This document shows positions 32,292 to 42,383 of a stretch of 64,000 nt of DNA, piece after piece; positions within the stretch are counted from its first letter, which is position 1; every line of letters begins with the position of its first letter. Position numbers and translations under genes: made by a program. The notes under the pieces are model-generated. The model saw only the letters and a list, made by a program, of their open reading frames with translations. It searched no databases and was not told the DNA's origin. This stretch comes from Cupriavidus pauculus (GTDB lineage Bacteria; Pseudomonadota; Gammaproteobacteria; Burkholderiales; Burkholderiaceae): the NCBI RefSeq assembly GCF_008801835.1, contig NZ_VZOW01000017.1, positions 1-64,000 on the forward strand, given 5' to 3'.

Positions 32292-33502
32292 TGATGCGTA
32301 CAGGAGTAGCAGGCTTTCAGCCTGAACGCCTAACACAGGCCCGCCTTTGCAAAGGACTGACGCAGACCGCGTTGGCGGCGAAGGTCGGTCGGTCGTCGGG
32401 CACAGTTTCGAAGTGGGAGAAAGGAGATCAGGTTCCCGAGGCAGACGCCCTGGAACGGATAGCGGAGGAACTTTGCATGCCTAGCTCATGGTTCCTTGCC
32501 AAGGTGCCGGAGTACGGTGACAAAGTTTGCTTCTACAGGAGCACTGCCTCCGTTACGAAAGAAGCTCAAACGATCGCAGACATTCGACTGAAGTGGTTGA
32601 ACGAAATCAGTCTGGTGCTGCAAGAATGGGTAGATTGGCCTGCCATAAATGTCCCGCGTCTCGGTGCGAACGACCATCTCAAGATCACCGACGCGGACAT
32701 TGAACAGGCAGCGGCAGAGTGCCGCCGCATGTGGAATTTGGGGCTTGGCCCCATCTCGGATGTCGTGCTCGCAATGGAGAACGCTGGTGTTATCTGTGTG
32801 CGTGAAGAACTTGGTTTCACGCGCATGGACGGCGCGTCTCAATGGTTCGACACAGATGGGCGACCGTACGTATTCCTGGCGGCCGACAAGGCTAATGGTG
32901 TAAGGAGCCGATTCGATGCAGCGCACGAACTTGGCCACCTTGTCTTGCATCGCGACATCGACAACATCGAGTTCCAGACACGTTACCCCGAGATTGAACG
33001 CCAAGCGCATTTGTTTGCTGCGGCGTTCCTATTACCCGCTGAAACATTTGCGGCTGAATTGATCCGCCCCAGCTTGGATACCTTCGTCGCGCTGAAGGCC
33101 CGCTGGAAGGTGTCAATTGGTGCCATGATTATGCGGTGCAAACAACTCGACATCATTGACGAGGAGTACGCTGTGCGGCTGTGGAAGAACTACAGTGCTC
33201 GTGGCTGGCGTAAAGGTGAGCCTCTAGATGAGCGCGTAGGCTTTGAGCAGATTCGCTTGCTGCCCCGCACCGTCAACCTACTCCTCTCTGATGGCGGCTT
33301 AACTAAGGGCGGACTTCTGGACGCGATCGGCTTCGGCGCAGATGCTACTGAGCCACTGTGCAGCTTACCTTCAGGCTTCTTTAGCCAGCAATCAAGCGTG
33401 TCCTCTCTGGACGCTGTGCGGCTGAAGAGAGATGCTCCGCAGATCGAGCAGACTCGCCCCAGCGCAGGAGCGCAAGTAATCGCCTTTCCTCCGGCGAAGT
33501 AG
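32291..33502 (+). CDS. XRE-family regulator fused to an ImmA/IrrE metallopeptidase
   Basis: The 403-residue protein has an N-terminal Cro/C1-type HTH at about 12-66 (LTQTALAAKVGRSSGTVSKW). Its ImmA/IrrE zinc peptidase domain carries HELGH at 212-216 and a downstream ERQAHLFAAAFLLP helix that supplies the third ligand region. The C-terminus, about 100 residues past the peptidase, is unassigned. Such fusions control mobile elements and toxin or defence modules by binding and cleaving a partner repressor. GAAGG precedes the start, which overlaps the previous stop. It is followed after 88 bp by the TIR gene. Confidence 0.88.
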   Translation: MMRTGVAGFQPERLTQARLCKGLTQTALAAKVGRSSGTVSKWEKGDQVPEADALERIAEELCMPSSWFLAKVPEYGDKVCFYRSTASVTKEAQTIADIRLKWLNEISLVLQEWVDWPAINVPRLGANDHLKITDADIEQAAAECRRMWNLGLGPISDVVLAMENAGVICVREELGFTRMDGASQWFDTDGRPYVFLAADKANGVRSRFDAAHELGHLVLHRDIDNIEFQTRYPEIERQAHLFAAAFLLPAETFAAELIRPSLDTFVALKARWKVSIGAMIMRCKQLDIIDEEYAVRLWKNYSARGWRKGEPLDERVGFEQIRLLPRTVNLLLSDGGLTKGGLLDAIGFGADATEPLCSLPSGFFSQQSSVSSLDAVRLKRDAPQIEQTRPSAGAQVIAFPPAK

Positions 33503-33590
33503 CGCCGTGAGCGCGATGTCAATGCTGCCGATGGTGGTATGCCGACATCACGCTACGTACCCCATTTGAAAAGAAACCAACGATACGCAG

Positions 33591-34424
33591 ATGAGTGAGA
33601 ACAACAGTCAGAAAGTCTTTCGACAGATCAAAGAGATTATCGAAGACCCCTATGCAAATCGTGTCCGCGAGAAGCACCCGTCGCTGGCCGCCCGTTGGCC
33701 GGTGGTATCTGGATGCAATCTCCTGGTTGGTCAATTTTGCGGGTGGTTCATAATCATCTTCAAACATACAGGCTCAACCGCCATGCGCTTGCATGACGGC
33801 ATGGGTGTCCTCACGCCGGAGATCGTCGGAGCGGCAACGATAACTGAAGAAAACAAGGAAGCCATCCGCCGCCGCTTGATCGAGATGCATCGTCTAACGC
33901 TTGAAGATGCGCTCGTCTTTTGCCCGCCGAGTGGATTCACGGATGAGGAATTCGAAGTAATGATGCGCCGGCACGAGATGGCGCTTGGATTGACACCAAT
34001 GAAGATTTTTCTGAGCCATAAGTCGGCCGATAAGCCGCTTGTACGGCAATTCAAGCAGACGCTGGGCGAATTGGGCTTCGACCCCTGGCTGGATGAAGAC
34101 GCGATGAACGCTGGCGCGGAACTTGAAAGATCGCTGCTTAAGGGCTTCTCGGATTCTTGCGCAGCCGTGTTCTTCATAACGCCCAACTATAGGGATGAGA
34201 ACTATCTTGCGTCCGAAGTTGACTACGCAATTCAAGAAAAGCGCAAGAAGGGAGAGCAGTTCCAGATCATTACGTTGGTGTTCTCTGAAGATGGCAAAAC
34301 AGGCGCTGTTCCTGAATTATTGCGTCGGTATGTGTACAAGGAACCCGCAAGTCAATTGCTTGCGTTCAACGAAGTCTTGAAGGCCTTGCCTCTTCGGGTC
34401 GGCTCGCCCTATTGGCGAAAGTAA
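33591..34424 (+). CDS. TIR-domain protein, probable NADase effector
   Basis: The 277-residue protein has a C-terminal TIR domain from about 137. KIFLSHKSADKPLVRQF is strand A with box 1, followed by GFDPWLDEDAM, SCAAVFFITPNY and NYLASEVDYAI, where Glu209 is in the position of the catalytic Glu of TIR NADases. Residues 1-136 are a helical, unassigned region. The first 64 residues read less like protein, and ATG 33783 (MRLHDG) is a plausible alternative start. Bacterial TIR proteins often act as abortive-infection effectors that deplete NAD. Its position next to the ImmA operon in an island fits a defence role, not yet shown. Confidence 0.8.
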   Translation: MSENNSQKVFRQIKEIIEDPYANRVREKHPSLAARWPVVSGCNLLVGQFCGWFIIIFKHTGSTAMRLHDGMGVLTPEIVGAATITEENKEAIRRRLIEMHRLTLEDALVFCPPSGFTDEEFEVMMRRHEMALGLTPMKIFLSHKSADKPLVRQFKQTLGELGFDPWLDEDAMNAGAELERSLLKGFSDSCAAVFFITPNYRDENYLASEVDYAIQEKRKKGEQFQIITLVFSEDGKTGAVPELLRRYVYKEPASQLLAFNEVLKALPLRVGSPYWRK

Positions 34425-34493
34425 AACGTCAAAATTCGGGAGTGTCGCCGCCAGGTGTCATTCCCGAAACGCCTGTGCCCGGAGAAACTCTCT

Positions 34494-35672
34494 CTATAAC
34501 GCTTTGAGTTTCCCAATGCAGTCAGCCAAGAGCGGCGCCGGGAGGTCGCCACTGCCGTAGGCTCCCGAAGCTCCTTGCTCCGCATGACCAAGGATGGCAT
34601 GCCGCACAACGTCGGCTACGCCAGCAATGCGAAGCATGTCCGCCATTCCGTGCCGCAGACTGTGAAACGTCAGCCGGCTATCCGCGATTTTCAGCTTTGC
34701 ACGCAACAGTTTCCCGAACCACTTGCTTGTGCTGTCCGAAACCACTCCATACTTGTTTGGCTTCAGCCCAAAGATGGGGCCGGGTGGCAGCGTCGCAGCC
34801 CACTCAGCGAACGAGTTTAGGGACGGGTGCAAAGGCACCCAACGCCGCGAAGCAGCGTTCTTCAACGTCATTGGCACGCCCGGCATGTACTCGCCGTAAT
34901 CGGTTAACTGAAGGCCGCAGAAGCCCTCCTTGTTCAGGATGTCATAAGTGCGAAGCTGGCAAAGCTCGTTGAGCCGCGCTCCCGTGAGATAGCCCAAGCG
35001 GGGAATCCAGAACTTCGCCGGCTCGGTGTCCCGATACTCGGCAGTCGCAGAGAGGATGGCAGTTACCTGCCTCGTTGAGAACGGCTGCCGCAGTTCCACT
35101 GCGCGAGTATCCGCAGGTAAGGCCATCCCCTCCGCAGGATTGCTTTCGATGAGGCCGCGATTGCGGCCCACTGTCAGAAGCAGACGGATGAAGCCGACCT
35201 TCTTGGTGACGGTCGAAGCGGTGTTACCCCGCTCCAGCCACCTATCCCGCATGGCAGCCACGGTCGCCCGCGTGATCGTTCCGATGTGGGGGTTGCCCAC
35301 CTCGGATACTGCGCGAGCCACCGCGTCCGCAGTCTTGTCAGTGGGATTGTTCTCGCGCCGCCAGATGGGGATAAGGCAGGCCAGCGTGACCTTGTTCGAC
35401 TTCGGCGCTCGCCGCTCGGCTGCGCCCTGCGTGCTCAGAGGCGCAGTCTGGTCCGGCGTTACAGCAATCCGCTCGGGAGGCACCGGCTCACCGCGCTTCA
35501 GGCTGAACTCGTCATCAAGCTGGACGGCAGCACGAAGCGCAAGGCGGGCCGCCATAGGACGATCTTTGGTGCGGAGGCTGTAGATGATCTCTCGCTTGCC
35601 GTAGATGGCAACGAGGTCAGCGGGGATTTTCTTGCGGAAGTAGTAGACGCCGTTTCGGCGGGTGATGTGCAT
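34494..35672 (-). CDS. Tyrosine recombinase with DUF6538-type N-terminus, right-end integrase
   Basis: The 392-residue integrase starts MHITRRNGVYYFRKKIP, the N-terminus common in tRNA-targeting elements of Burkholderiales, behind GGGAGAG. The catalytic domain shows TGARLNEL (Arg), FHSLRHGM (HxxR), ILGHAEQGASGAYGSG (second His and Tyr nucleophile). It reads away from the intact tRNA-Ser, with its start 111 bp from the tRNA 3' end. It is unrelated in sequence to the left-end integrase at 22573. A nearly identical leader and first codons recur as the remnant at 21839-22178. Confidence 0.9.
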   Translation of the reverse strand: MHITRRNGVYYFRKKIPADLVAIYGKREIIYSLRTKDRPMAARLALRAAVQLDDEFSLKRGEPVPPERIAVTPDQTAPLSTQGAAERRAPKSNKVTLACLIPIWRRENNPTDKTADAVARAVSEVGNPHIGTITRATVAAMRDRWLERGNTASTVTKKVGFIRLLLTVGRNRGLIESNPAEGMALPADTRAVELRQPFSTRQVTAILSATAEYRDTEPAKFWIPRLGYLTGARLNELCQLRTYDILNKEGFCGLQLTDYGEYMPGVPMTLKNAASRRWVPLHPSLNSFAEWAATLPPGPIFGLKPNKYGVVSDSTSKWFGKLLRAKLKIADSRLTFHSLRHGMADMLRIAGVADVVRHAILGHAEQGASGAYGSGDLPAPLLADCIGKLKAL

Positions 35673-35741
35673 CGCTGACTCTCCCTCGGTGTAAGTGACA
35701 CGCGGAAGGTGCAGCGGTGTAAGACTGTCTCCTAGCGGATT

Positions 35742-35765
35742 CCCCAGCCCCCTCAAGGGCTGGGG
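35742..35765. repeat. Hairpin between tRNA-Ser and the right-end integrase
   Basis: CCCCAGCCC and GGGCTGGGG arms with a 6-nt loop lie 18 bp past the tRNA 3' end. There is no T-run on either side, so termination is uncertain. Confidence 0.4.
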
Positions 35766-35782
35766 TCCACATTCGCCATTAC

Positions 35783-35861
35783 TGGCGGAGACGGAGGGAT
35801 TCGAACCCTCGATCCAGGTTTTGGCCCGGATGCTCCCTTAGCAGGGGAGTGCCTTCGACCT
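35783..35861. repeat. Right copy of the 79-bp tRNA-Ser duplication (candidate attR)
   Basis: It is identical to 22246-22324 and lies inside the intact tRNA-Ser gene. Together the two copies mark the limits of the island. Confidence 0.8.
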
Positions 35862-35876
35862 CTCGGCCACGTCTCC
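35783..35876 (-). tRNA. tRNA-Ser(GCU), intact
   Basis: This is a 94-nt class II tRNA including an encoded CCA. The acceptor stem is GGAGACG with CGTCTCC, the anticodon loop is CTGCTAA with anticodon GCU, there is a long variable arm, and the T arm is GAGGGTTCGAATCCCTC. It reads AGC and AGU codons. Its 3' 79 bases form the right attachment segment of the island; the gene is restored at this end. It lies 133 bp upstream of lysC on the same strand. Confidence 0.95.
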
Positions 35877-36009
35877 CAAACTTGCGTTGTGCGAGGGAGC
35901 CGCACAACGAAGCGCGTATTCTAGCGAGGGTGCTGTAGCTGGTCAATGAAATTTCGATGACCGAGCGCAAAATCCACAACAATCCCGCCAGAAAAAAATC
36001 AGAGTCGGA

Positions 36010-37260
36010 TCACGCCTGATCCAGCTCGAATACCTTGTGCAGCGCGCGCACGGCGAGCTCCATGTACTTCTCGTCGATCAGCACCGAGATCTTGATTTCG
36101 GACGTCGAGATCATCTGGATGTTGATGCCCTCTTCGGACAGCGTGCGGAACATCTTGCTGGCGATGCCGACGTGCGAACGCATGCCGACGCCCACCACCG
36201 ATACCTTGGACACCTTCGGGTCGCCCGACACGCTGCCGGCGCCGATGTGCGACTTCACGCCGTCGTTCAGGATCGTCAGCGCGCGCTGGTATTCGCCGCG
36301 CGGCACGGTGAAGGTGAAGTCGGTCTTGCCGTCCACCGACTGGTTCTGGATGATCATGTCGACGTCGATGTTGGCGTCGGCGATCGGGCCCAGGATCTGG
36401 TAGGCGATGCCCGGCTTGTCCGGCACGCCCAGCACAGTGATCTTGGCTTCGTCACGGGCAAAGGCGATGCCAGAGATGACGGCTGCTTCCATATCAGACT
36501 CTTCCTCAAAAGTAATCAGCGTGCCCGAATGCATTTCCTGTTCGAGCGGCATCAGGGGGTCGGTCAGCGACGACAGCACGCGGGTCTTCACGCGGTACTT
36601 GCCGGCAAACTCCACCGAGCGGATCTGCAGCACCTTGGAGCCCAGGCTGGCCATTTCCAGCATTTCCTCGAAGGTGATCTTGTCCAGCCGGCGGGCGTCC
36701 TCGACCACGCGCGGATCGGTCGTGTACACGCCGTCCACGTCGGTGTAGATCAGGCATTCGTCAGCCTCGATGGCCGCGGCGATGGCAACTGCCGAGGTGT
36801 CCGAGCCGCCGCGCCCCAGCGTCGTGATGTTGCCTTCCTCGTCGATACCCTGGAAGCCGGTGATGACCACCACCTTGCCGGCGTCGAGATCGCCGCGGAT
36901 GCGCTCGTCGTCGATCGACTGGATGCGCGCCTTGGTATAGGCCGAATCGGTCTTCACCGGAACCTGCCAGCCGGTATAGCTCACCGCATCGATGCCCTCG
37001 CCGTGCAGCGCGATGGCCAGCAGGGCCACACTGGCCTGCTCGCCGGTCGATGCCAGCATGTCGAGTTCGCGCGGGTCCGGCTGCGCGGAAATTTCCTTGG
37101 CAAGACCCAGCAGGCGATTGGTCTCGCCCGACATGGCCGAAGGCACCACAACAACGCGGTGACCGGCGCGATGCCACTTGGCTACGCGCTTGGCGACATT
37201 CTTGATGCGTTCCGTGGAACCCATCGAAGTGCCGCCGTATTTGTGAACGATGAGAGCCAT
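36010..37260 (-). CDS. lysC: Aspartate kinase
   Basis: The 416-residue enzyme phosphorylates aspartate, the first step toward lysine, threonine, methionine and diaminopimelate. It begins [16 protein letters not shown], the kinase substrate-binding motif, shows [16 protein letters not shown] near residue 170, and has two C-terminal ACT repeats (about 265-410) for feedback control, including [18 protein letters not shown]. Length matches the single-function class of Proteobacteria and Corynebacteria; an internal start giving a separate beta subunit is possible. It lies next to tRNA-Ser, the integration hotspot. Confidence 0.96.
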   Translation of the reverse strand: MALIVHKYGGTSMGSTERIKNVAKRVAKWHRAGHRVVVVPSAMSGETNRLLGLAKEISAQPDPRELDMLASTGEQASVALLAIALHGEGIDAVSYTGWQVPVKTDSAYTKARIQSIDDERIRGDLDAGKVVVITGFQGIDEEGNITTLGRGGSDTSAVAIAAAIEADECLIYTDVDGVYTTDPRVVEDARRLDKITFEEMLEMASLGSKVLQIRSVEFAGKYRVKTRVLSSLTDPLMPLEQEMHSGTLITFEEESDMEAAVISGIAFARDEAKITVLGVPDKPGIAYQILGPIADANIDVDMIIQNQSVDGKTDFTFTVPRGEYQRALTILNDGVKSHIGAGSVSGDPKVSKVSVVGVGMRSHVGIASKMFRTLSEEGINIQMISTSEIKISVLIDEKYMELAVRALHKVFELDQA

Positions 37261-37375
37261 CTTCTAGTCGACGCCGACGATTGTGCAAAGCCGAAGAAAT
37301 TACACCAAGACTGGCTGCTGGTAAAGGCCGAAAGGGTCAAAATGGGCAAAAACGTGGCGGATTTGCTGTCATTTT

Positions 37376-37396
37376 TATGTGAAAAATACTCACATA
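37376..37396. repeat. AT-rich hairpin between tilS and lysC
   Basis: TATGTGA and TCACATA arms with a 7-nt loop, flanked by A and T runs, lie in the 153-bp gap. It may end the tilS transcript. Confidence 0.4.
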
Positions 37397-37413
37397 AAAA
37401 AATAGATCTGTCC

Positions 37414-38904
37414 CTATTTTCCGTGGCCCGGCGGTTGCGGCGGCGCGGAATCGATGTGCGCGATCCACTCCACGCGCCAGCGCGGCGCATGCGATAAATC
37501 TGCCGGCCAGCGCCGATGCATGCCCAGTCCGGCCGCCAGCACAAGCGTCTGCTCCCGCCATAGCAGCGGCAGATGCGCGCGCCGCCACGCAGGGATGTCC
37601 GCCTCCTGGTAGGCCTGCTTGAGCGCTCGCGCCGGGCCGCCCGGACGCAGCACGATGCGCTCGCCCCCTGCCCTGCCCGTGAGCCTCAACGGTCCGCGCA
37701 ACACGTCTTCGGGGACGCCGAAAGAGTCGTCGCGCGCGAAGTGCAGTTCGCCGTGCCATGCGGGCACCACGATGCGCGTCTCGCCGCGCCACTCGAACGA
37801 GAACGGCGCGGGCGACGCCACCGGCGCGGCCCGGCACGCCAGCACGCGATCGCGGAAACGGCGCAGTACCAGGCCGTCGTGCGCGATGGCAGGCTCGCCG
37901 CCGTGGTGCTCGATCAGTTGCGCACGCATCGCCGCCAGGCGCGCCGTCGATGGCGGCTGCACGCCAAGATCGCGCAGCCAGTGGCGCAGCACCGCATCGC
38001 CATGTTCGGCGGGCAAGGCGCGCAGACCGGCAAGGTCGAGTTCGGAAAAGGTGTCGGCGTCGCGCCCTGCGCGCACCAGCGCGGCCAGCGACTGCTGCGC
38101 CAGTGCGTCGAGCATGCCGGCCGCCTGCGCGAAATGCGCAGCCGCCTGCGCGACGTTATCGTGAAGTGCGGGGAACGCCTGCAGCAGCGCGGGCAGATGC
38201 GCGCGCAGCGCGTTGCGCGCGAAGCGGGTGTCGGCGTTGGAAGGATCGTCGATCCATTGCAGCCGGTTTTGCGCGCAATAGTCGTCGATTTGCGCGCGCG
38301 GAATGTCGATCCAGGGACGGAGCAGTTGCACATCGCCGCGTGCATCGAGCGGACGCCGTGCCGGCATGCCCGCCATGCCGGCCACGCCCGTGCCGCGAAA
38401 CAAGCGCATCAGCACGGTTTCGATCTGGTCGTCGCGATGATGCGCGAACAGCAGCAGCCCGGCGCCATGTTCGCGACACATGCGCCCGAGGGCCTCGTAA
38501 CGGGCGCGCCGCGCCGCCGCCTCGATGCCCTCTCCAGCAGCTGGCGCGACCGTCACGCGCGCGCTGGCCAGCGGCACCTGCCATCCATCGCACAGCGTCT
38601 GGCAAAACGCCGTCCAGGCGTCGGCCTGCGGCTGCAGGCCGTGATGCACGTGCAGCGCCACCAGTCGCGCCGCCGGCCAGCCCTCGCGCAGCGCGGCGCG
38701 CGTGGCGTGGAGCAAGGCTACGGAATCGCGTCCGCCGGACAACGCCACCGCAATCGCCGCCGGCGCCGACGCGCCAGAAACAACAAAGGCCGCACCGGCC
38801 TGCAGAGCCTGTGCGACCTTTGCGGTCAGTTGCGCGAGCGTATCGGGCGCGGAACCTGCGGCGCTCACATCATTCCTGCGCGCCGGTTTCCTTGAACTTG
38901 CCAT
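37414..38904 (-). CDS. tilS: tRNA(Ile)-lysidine synthetase
   Basis: The enzyme converts C34 of the CAU-anticodon tRNA-Ile to lysidine so that it reads AUA. The 496-residue frame has the ATP PP-loop SGGRDS at 56-61 and the N-type ATPase domain to about 240 with [20 protein letters not shown] central helical TilS domain and a C-terminal domain follow. The ATG start overlaps accA by 35 bp; a GTG at 38865 right after the accA stop (CAGGAA upstream) is an alternative that removes 13 residues. The order cysS, alkA-like, accA, tilS on one strand is typical of this family. Confidence 0.93.
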   Translation of the reverse strand: MASSRKPARRNDVSAAGSAPDTLAQLTAKVAQALQAGAAFVVSGASAPAAIAVALSGGRDSVALLHATRAALREGWPAARLVALHVHHGLQPQADAWTAFCQTLCDGWQVPLASARVTVAPAAGEGIEAAARRARYEALGRMCREHGAGLLLFAHHRDDQIETVLMRLFRGTGVAGMAGMPARRPLDARGDVQLLRPWIDIPRAQIDDYCAQNRLQWIDDPSNADTRFARNALRAHLPALLQAFPALHDNVAQAAAHFAQAAGMLDALAQQSLAALVRAGRDADTFSELDLAGLRALPAEHGDAVLRHWLRDLGVQPPSTARLAAMRAQLIEHHGGEPAIAHDGLVLRRFRDRVLACRAAPVASPAPFSFEWRGETRIVVPAWHGELHFARDDSFGVPEDVLRGPLRLTGRAGGERIVLRPGGPARALKQAYQEADIPAWRRAHLPLLWREQTLVLAAGLGMHRRWPADLSHAPRWRVEWIAHIDSAPPQPPGHGK

Positions 38905-39841
38905 ACGCCATCAGCCGTTCGTGACGGCGCGCCTGCAGTTCCTTGACGCTCATGCCCTGGAACTGACGCAGCGATTCCGCCAGCGTGCGCTTCAACATCG
39001 TGGCCATCGCCTTCGGATCGCGGTGCGCGCCACCGAGCGGCTCGTTCACGATCTTGTCGATCAGACCCAGCGCCTTCAGACGATGCGCAGTCAGGCCCAG
39101 CGCTTCGGCGGCTTCGGGGGCCTTCTCGGCGGTCTTCCACAGGATCGACGCGCAACCTTCCGGCGAGATCACCGCGTAGGTGGCGAACTGCAGCATCTGC
39201 ACGACGTCGCCCACGGCGATTGCCAGGGCGCCGCCCGAGCCGCCTTCACCAATGATGGTGGCGATCAGCGGCACCTTCAGTCCGGCCATCACGTAGAGGT
39301 TGTGGCCGATGGCTTCCGACTGGCCACGCTCTTCTGCGTCGATGCCGGGGAATGCGCCGGGCGTATCGACAAACGTGAAGATCGGCAGGCCGAACTTGTC
39401 GGCCAGCTCCATCAGGCGCTTTGCCTTGCGATAGCCCTCGGGCTTGGACATGCCGAAGTTGCGCAGCGCGCGTTCCTTCGTGTCGCGGCCCTTCTGGTGG
39501 CCGATCACCATGCACGCCTGGCCATTGAAGCGCGCCAGGCCGCCCACGATCGAAAGATCGTCGGCAAAGGCGCGATCGCCATGCAGTTCATGGAAGTCGG
39601 TAAAGATCTCGCGCACATAGTCCAGCGTGTAAGGACGCTGCGGGTGACGCGCGATCTGCGCAACCTGCCACGGGGTCAGGCTGGCGTAGATATCCTTGGT
39701 CAGCTGCTGGCTCTTGCCGGCCAGCCGCGAAATCTCTTCGGAAATGTCGACAGCCGAATCGTCCTGCACAAAACGCAGTTCTTCGATTTTTGCCTCGAGC
39801 TCGGCAATCGGCTGCTCGAAATCCAGGAAGGTGGTTTTCAT
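38870..39841 (-). CDS. accA: Acetyl-CoA carboxylase carboxyltransferase subunit alpha
   Basis: The 323-residue subunit pairs with AccD to transfer the carboxyl group from biotin to acetyl-CoA, giving malonyl-CoA for fatty-acid synthesis. It starts [20 protein letters not shown] and has the crotonase-like core ([18 protein letters not shown], then [20 protein letters not shown], then [15 protein letters not shown]). Length is normal. Its stop lies within the tilS 5' region, implying co-transcription. Confidence 0.97.
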   Translation of the reverse strand: MKTTFLDFEQPIAELEAKIEELRFVQDDSAVDISEEISRLAGKSQQLTKDIYASLTPWQVAQIARHPQRPYTLDYVREIFTDFHELHGDRAFADDLSIVGGLARFNGQACMVIGHQKGRDTKERALRNFGMSKPEGYRKAKRLMELADKFGLPIFTFVDTPGAFPGIDAEERGQSEAIGHNLYVMAGLKVPLIATIIGEGGSGGALAIAVGDVVQMLQFATYAVISPEGCASILWKTAEKAPEAAEALGLTAHRLKALGLIDKIVNEPLGGAHRDPKAMATMLKRTLAESLRQFQGMSVKELQARRHERLMAYGKFKETGAQE

Positions 39842-39976
39842 AAAGACGCGGACCTGTCTGTGAAGGGGCGCATTCTACCGGAAAATATTCAGGTTTCCGC
39901 CACCCATTAAGTTGATTACAGCGCACTTAGAACGGAAATCAACACTGTTTTTGCTTCCAAACACCCTGCTACGTCA

Positions 39977-40825
39977 CTAATACGTCACTGGCAAGGGATC
40001 GAGGCTGCGCCACATGTACCAAGTGGCAACCGTTCGCCAGGGTTCCCAGTTGGCGGCCACCTCGCGCGCCTCGCTACGGGTCACGGGCTCGCCGCTGAAG
40101 TAGTTGGCGGAAATCGCGTTGATCAGCCCGACATCGTCGAGCGGCAGCACGTTCGGCCGCATCAGATTGAACATCAGGAACATCTCCGCCGTCCACCGGC
40201 CAATGCCGCGGATCTGGGTGAGTTCCGCAATCACGGCCTCGTCGTCCATGCCGGACCACTCATTGACATGGACGCTGCCGGCCTTGAAATGTTCAGCGAG
40301 ATCGGTGATGTACTCGGCCTTGCGCTTGGACAGGCCGCAGCCGGCCAGTTGGTCGGTGCCGGCCTTCAGAAACTGCGCCGGCGTCAGCCGTGGACAGAGC
40401 GTCACCAGGCGCTCCCAGACCGACTGGGCTGCCTTGACGGAAATCTGCTGGCCGACGATCGAACGCGCCAGCGTGACGAATGGGTCGCCGCGCGACACGA
40501 GGTGCGCCGGGCCGTACGTCGGGATCATCTTGCGCAGGATGCGGTCGCGCTTCATCAGGTCCGCGCAGGCTTCGTCCCAATAGGCGGGACGCACGGCGTC
40601 GACCACGGTCTCGACCGGCAGCGGCACGGCGCTGGCTTCCGGCAGTTCGGGCTTGCGGCCCTTGCCGGCGCCGGCCCTGGCAGGAGCAGCCGCCTTGGCA
40701 GCGACCTTTGCCGCGGATTTGGCGGACACCTTCGGCGCCTGCTTTGCCGCCGTCTTGCCCGCTGGCCTGGGGCCGGCGGCGGCAGTTTTCGGCTTGCGCG
40801 CGACAGCGTTCAAGCACGCCTCCAT
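39977..40825 (-). CDS. DNA-3-methyladenine glycosylase II (HhH-GPD family)
   Basis: The 282-residue protein has an Ala/Lys-rich N-terminal extension of about 70 residues, then an HhH-GPD glycosylase domain. The helix-hairpin-helix is [19 protein letters not shown] near 200 and the catalytic Asp is in VLPLDDVGL near 223; [19 protein letters not shown] is typical of AlkA-like enzymes. It removes alkylated purines in base-excision repair. The basic Ala/Lys tail is unusual and likely binds DNA nonspecifically. The start overlaps the cysS stop by 16 bp. Confidence 0.9.
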   Translation of the reverse strand: MEACLNAVARKPKTAAAGPRPAGKTAAKQAPKVSAKSAAKVAAKAAAPARAGAGKGRKPELPEASAVPLPVETVVDAVRPAYWDEACADLMKRDRILRKMIPTYGPAHLVSRGDPFVTLARSIVGQQISVKAAQSVWERLVTLCPRLTPAQFLKAGTDQLAGCGLSKRKAEYITDLAEHFKAGSVHVNEWSGMDDEAVIAELTQIRGIGRWTAEMFLMFNLMRPNVLPLDDVGLINAISANYFSGEPVTRSEAREVAANWEPWRTVATWYMWRSLDPLPVTY

Positions 40826-42198
40826 TCGGTGACGCCGCCCGGTTTGTCTTCCAGCACGACGCCCGATTCGAGCAGTTCGGCGCGGATGCGGTCAGCCTGC
40901 GCGAAATCGCGTTCCGCCTTGGCGGCCTTGCGCGCGGCGATCTTCGCCTCGATGTCGTCCGCCGACAGGCCATCGGCCATCTTGCCGCCTTGCAGAAACG
41001 TGTGCGGATCGCGCTCGAGCAGGCCCAGCGTGCCGGCCAGCGCCTTGAGCTGATGCGCGGACGCCAGCGACCCGGTGCGGTTCACTTCGCTGGCCAGGTC
41101 GAACAGCACCGACACCGCGATCGGCGTATTGAAATCGTCGCTCATCGCCTCGGCAAAACGCCTGGCGTGAGGCTCGTCCCAATCGACCGCGCAGCCGCCG
41201 GGCTGGGTTTCCTTCAGCGCCGTGTACAGGCGCGTCAGCGCATGTCGAGCGTCGTCGAGATGCGCATCGCTGTAGTTCAGCGGGCTGCGGTAGTGCGCGC
41301 GCAGGATGAAAAAGCGCACGACTTCCGCATCGTATTGCTTGAGCACTTCGCGGATCGTGAAAAAATTGCCGAGCGATTTCGACATCTTTTCGTCGTTGAT
41401 GCGCACGAAGCCGTTGTGCATCCAGACATTGACGAACGGCTTGCCGCTGGCGCCTTCCGATTGCGCGATCTCGTTCTCGTGATGCGGAAACTGCAGGTCC
41501 GCGCCGCCGCCGTGGATGTCGAAATGTTCGCCCAGCAGCGTGCAGCTCATGGCGGAGCATTCAATATGCCAGCCGGGACGGCCGCTGCCCCACTTCGAAT
41601 CCCACTTCGATTCCGGCGGCTCGTTTTCCTTGGCCGATTTCCAGAGCACGAAGTCGAGCGGATCCTGCTTGGCGTCGTTGGCACTCACGCGTTCGCCGGC
41701 GCGCAAGTCTTCCAGCGACTTGCCGGACAGCTTGCCGTAGCCGGCAAACTTGCGCACCGAATAATTCACGTCGCCATCGGGCGCATGATAGGCCAGTCCC
41801 TTGGCTTCGAGCTTTTCGATGATGTTGAGCATTTGCGGCACGTACTCGGTGGCGCGCGGCTCGTAGTCGGGGCGGATGATATTGAGCGCCGCCGCATCCT
41901 CATGCATGAACTGGATGAAGCGCGTGGTCAACTGGCCGATCGTCTCGCCGTTTTCTGCGGCGCGACGGATGATCTTGTCGTCGATATCGGTAATGTTCTG
42001 CACGTACGTCACATCGTAGCCAGCCGCGCGCAGCCAGCGATGCACCATGTCGAACACCACCATCACGCGCGCATGCCCGACGTGACAGTAGTCGTACACG
42101 GTCATGCCGCACACATACATGCGTACCTTGCCGGGTTCGATGGGCACGAAAGGCTGCTTTTCACGCGCAAGCGTGTTGTAGATGTTCAGTTGCTGCAT
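40810..42198 (-). CDS. cysS: Cysteinyl-tRNA synthetase
   Basis: The 462-residue class I synthetase charges tRNA-Cys. It shows [19 protein letters not shown] (zinc Cys and the HIGH-type motif), GWHIECSAM with another zinc ligand, [10 protein letters not shown], and the KMSKS loop in [13 protein letters not shown]. The start at MQQLNIYN fits the family; a longer upstream frame has no family resemblance. It is the first gene of the cysS-alkA-accA-tilS series. Confidence 0.97.
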   Translation of the reverse strand: MQQLNIYNTLAREKQPFVPIEPGKVRMYVCGMTVYDYCHVGHARVMVVFDMVHRWLRAAGYDVTYVQNITDIDDKIIRRAAENGETIGQLTTRFIQFMHEDAAALNIIRPDYEPRATEYVPQMLNIIEKLEAKGLAYHAPDGDVNYSVRKFAGYGKLSGKSLEDLRAGERVSANDAKQDPLDFVLWKSAKENEPPESKWDSKWGSGRPGWHIECSAMSCTLLGEHFDIHGGGADLQFPHHENEIAQSEGASGKPFVNVWMHNGFVRINDEKMSKSLGNFFTIREVLKQYDAEVVRFFILRAHYRSPLNYSDAHLDDARHALTRLYTALKETQPGGCAVDWDEPHARRFAEAMSDDFNTPIAVSVLFDLASEVNRTGSLASAHQLKALAGTLGLLERDPHTFLQGGKMADGLSADDIEAKIAARKAAKAERDFAQADRIRAELLESGVVLEDKPGGVTEWRRA

Positions 42199-42383
42199 GT
42201 AGCGATGTGATTGGATGACGATGCCGGACGCGCGCGAGACGTCGCGCGGGCCCCATATCTTACCGGAAGCTTTCTGGTCCGGCCTGATGCGCAACCGCCA
42301 TTGCCGGGGACAGACCGTGCGGCCGCTGCTGCACGCCCTGCCGCTTTGCTAGAATGCCGCGGAGTATAACGGACCGCCCTTAC

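Larger units (their letters stand above)
22325..35861. mobile_element. Composite integrated island at tRNA-Ser(GCU), about 13.5 kb
   Basis: The limits are set by the identical 79-bp tRNA segments at 22246 and 35783. Each end carries a tyrosine integrase of a different type, both reading away from their nearest attachment segment. The inside holds an Mrr-like nuclease, one podovirus-like internal virion gene, small phage-like genes, a serine resolvase and XRE-ImmA/TIR cargo, mostly at lower GC than the flanks. There are no capsid, portal, terminase or conjugation genes, so it is not a complete prophage or ICE. It may be a satellite-like element, or two elements fused after loss of an internal attachment site. 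Confidence 0.75.

Noticed and set aside
33519-33767. 82-codon minus-strand frame opposite the TIR gene start
   Set aside because: No ribosome site and no recognisable features; the only doubt it raises is whether the TIR protein starts at 33591 or 33783.
22325-35861. Island as a complete prophage or ICE
   Set aside because: No terminase, portal, capsid, tail, relaxase or type IV secretion genes are present; only one virion-like gene was found.
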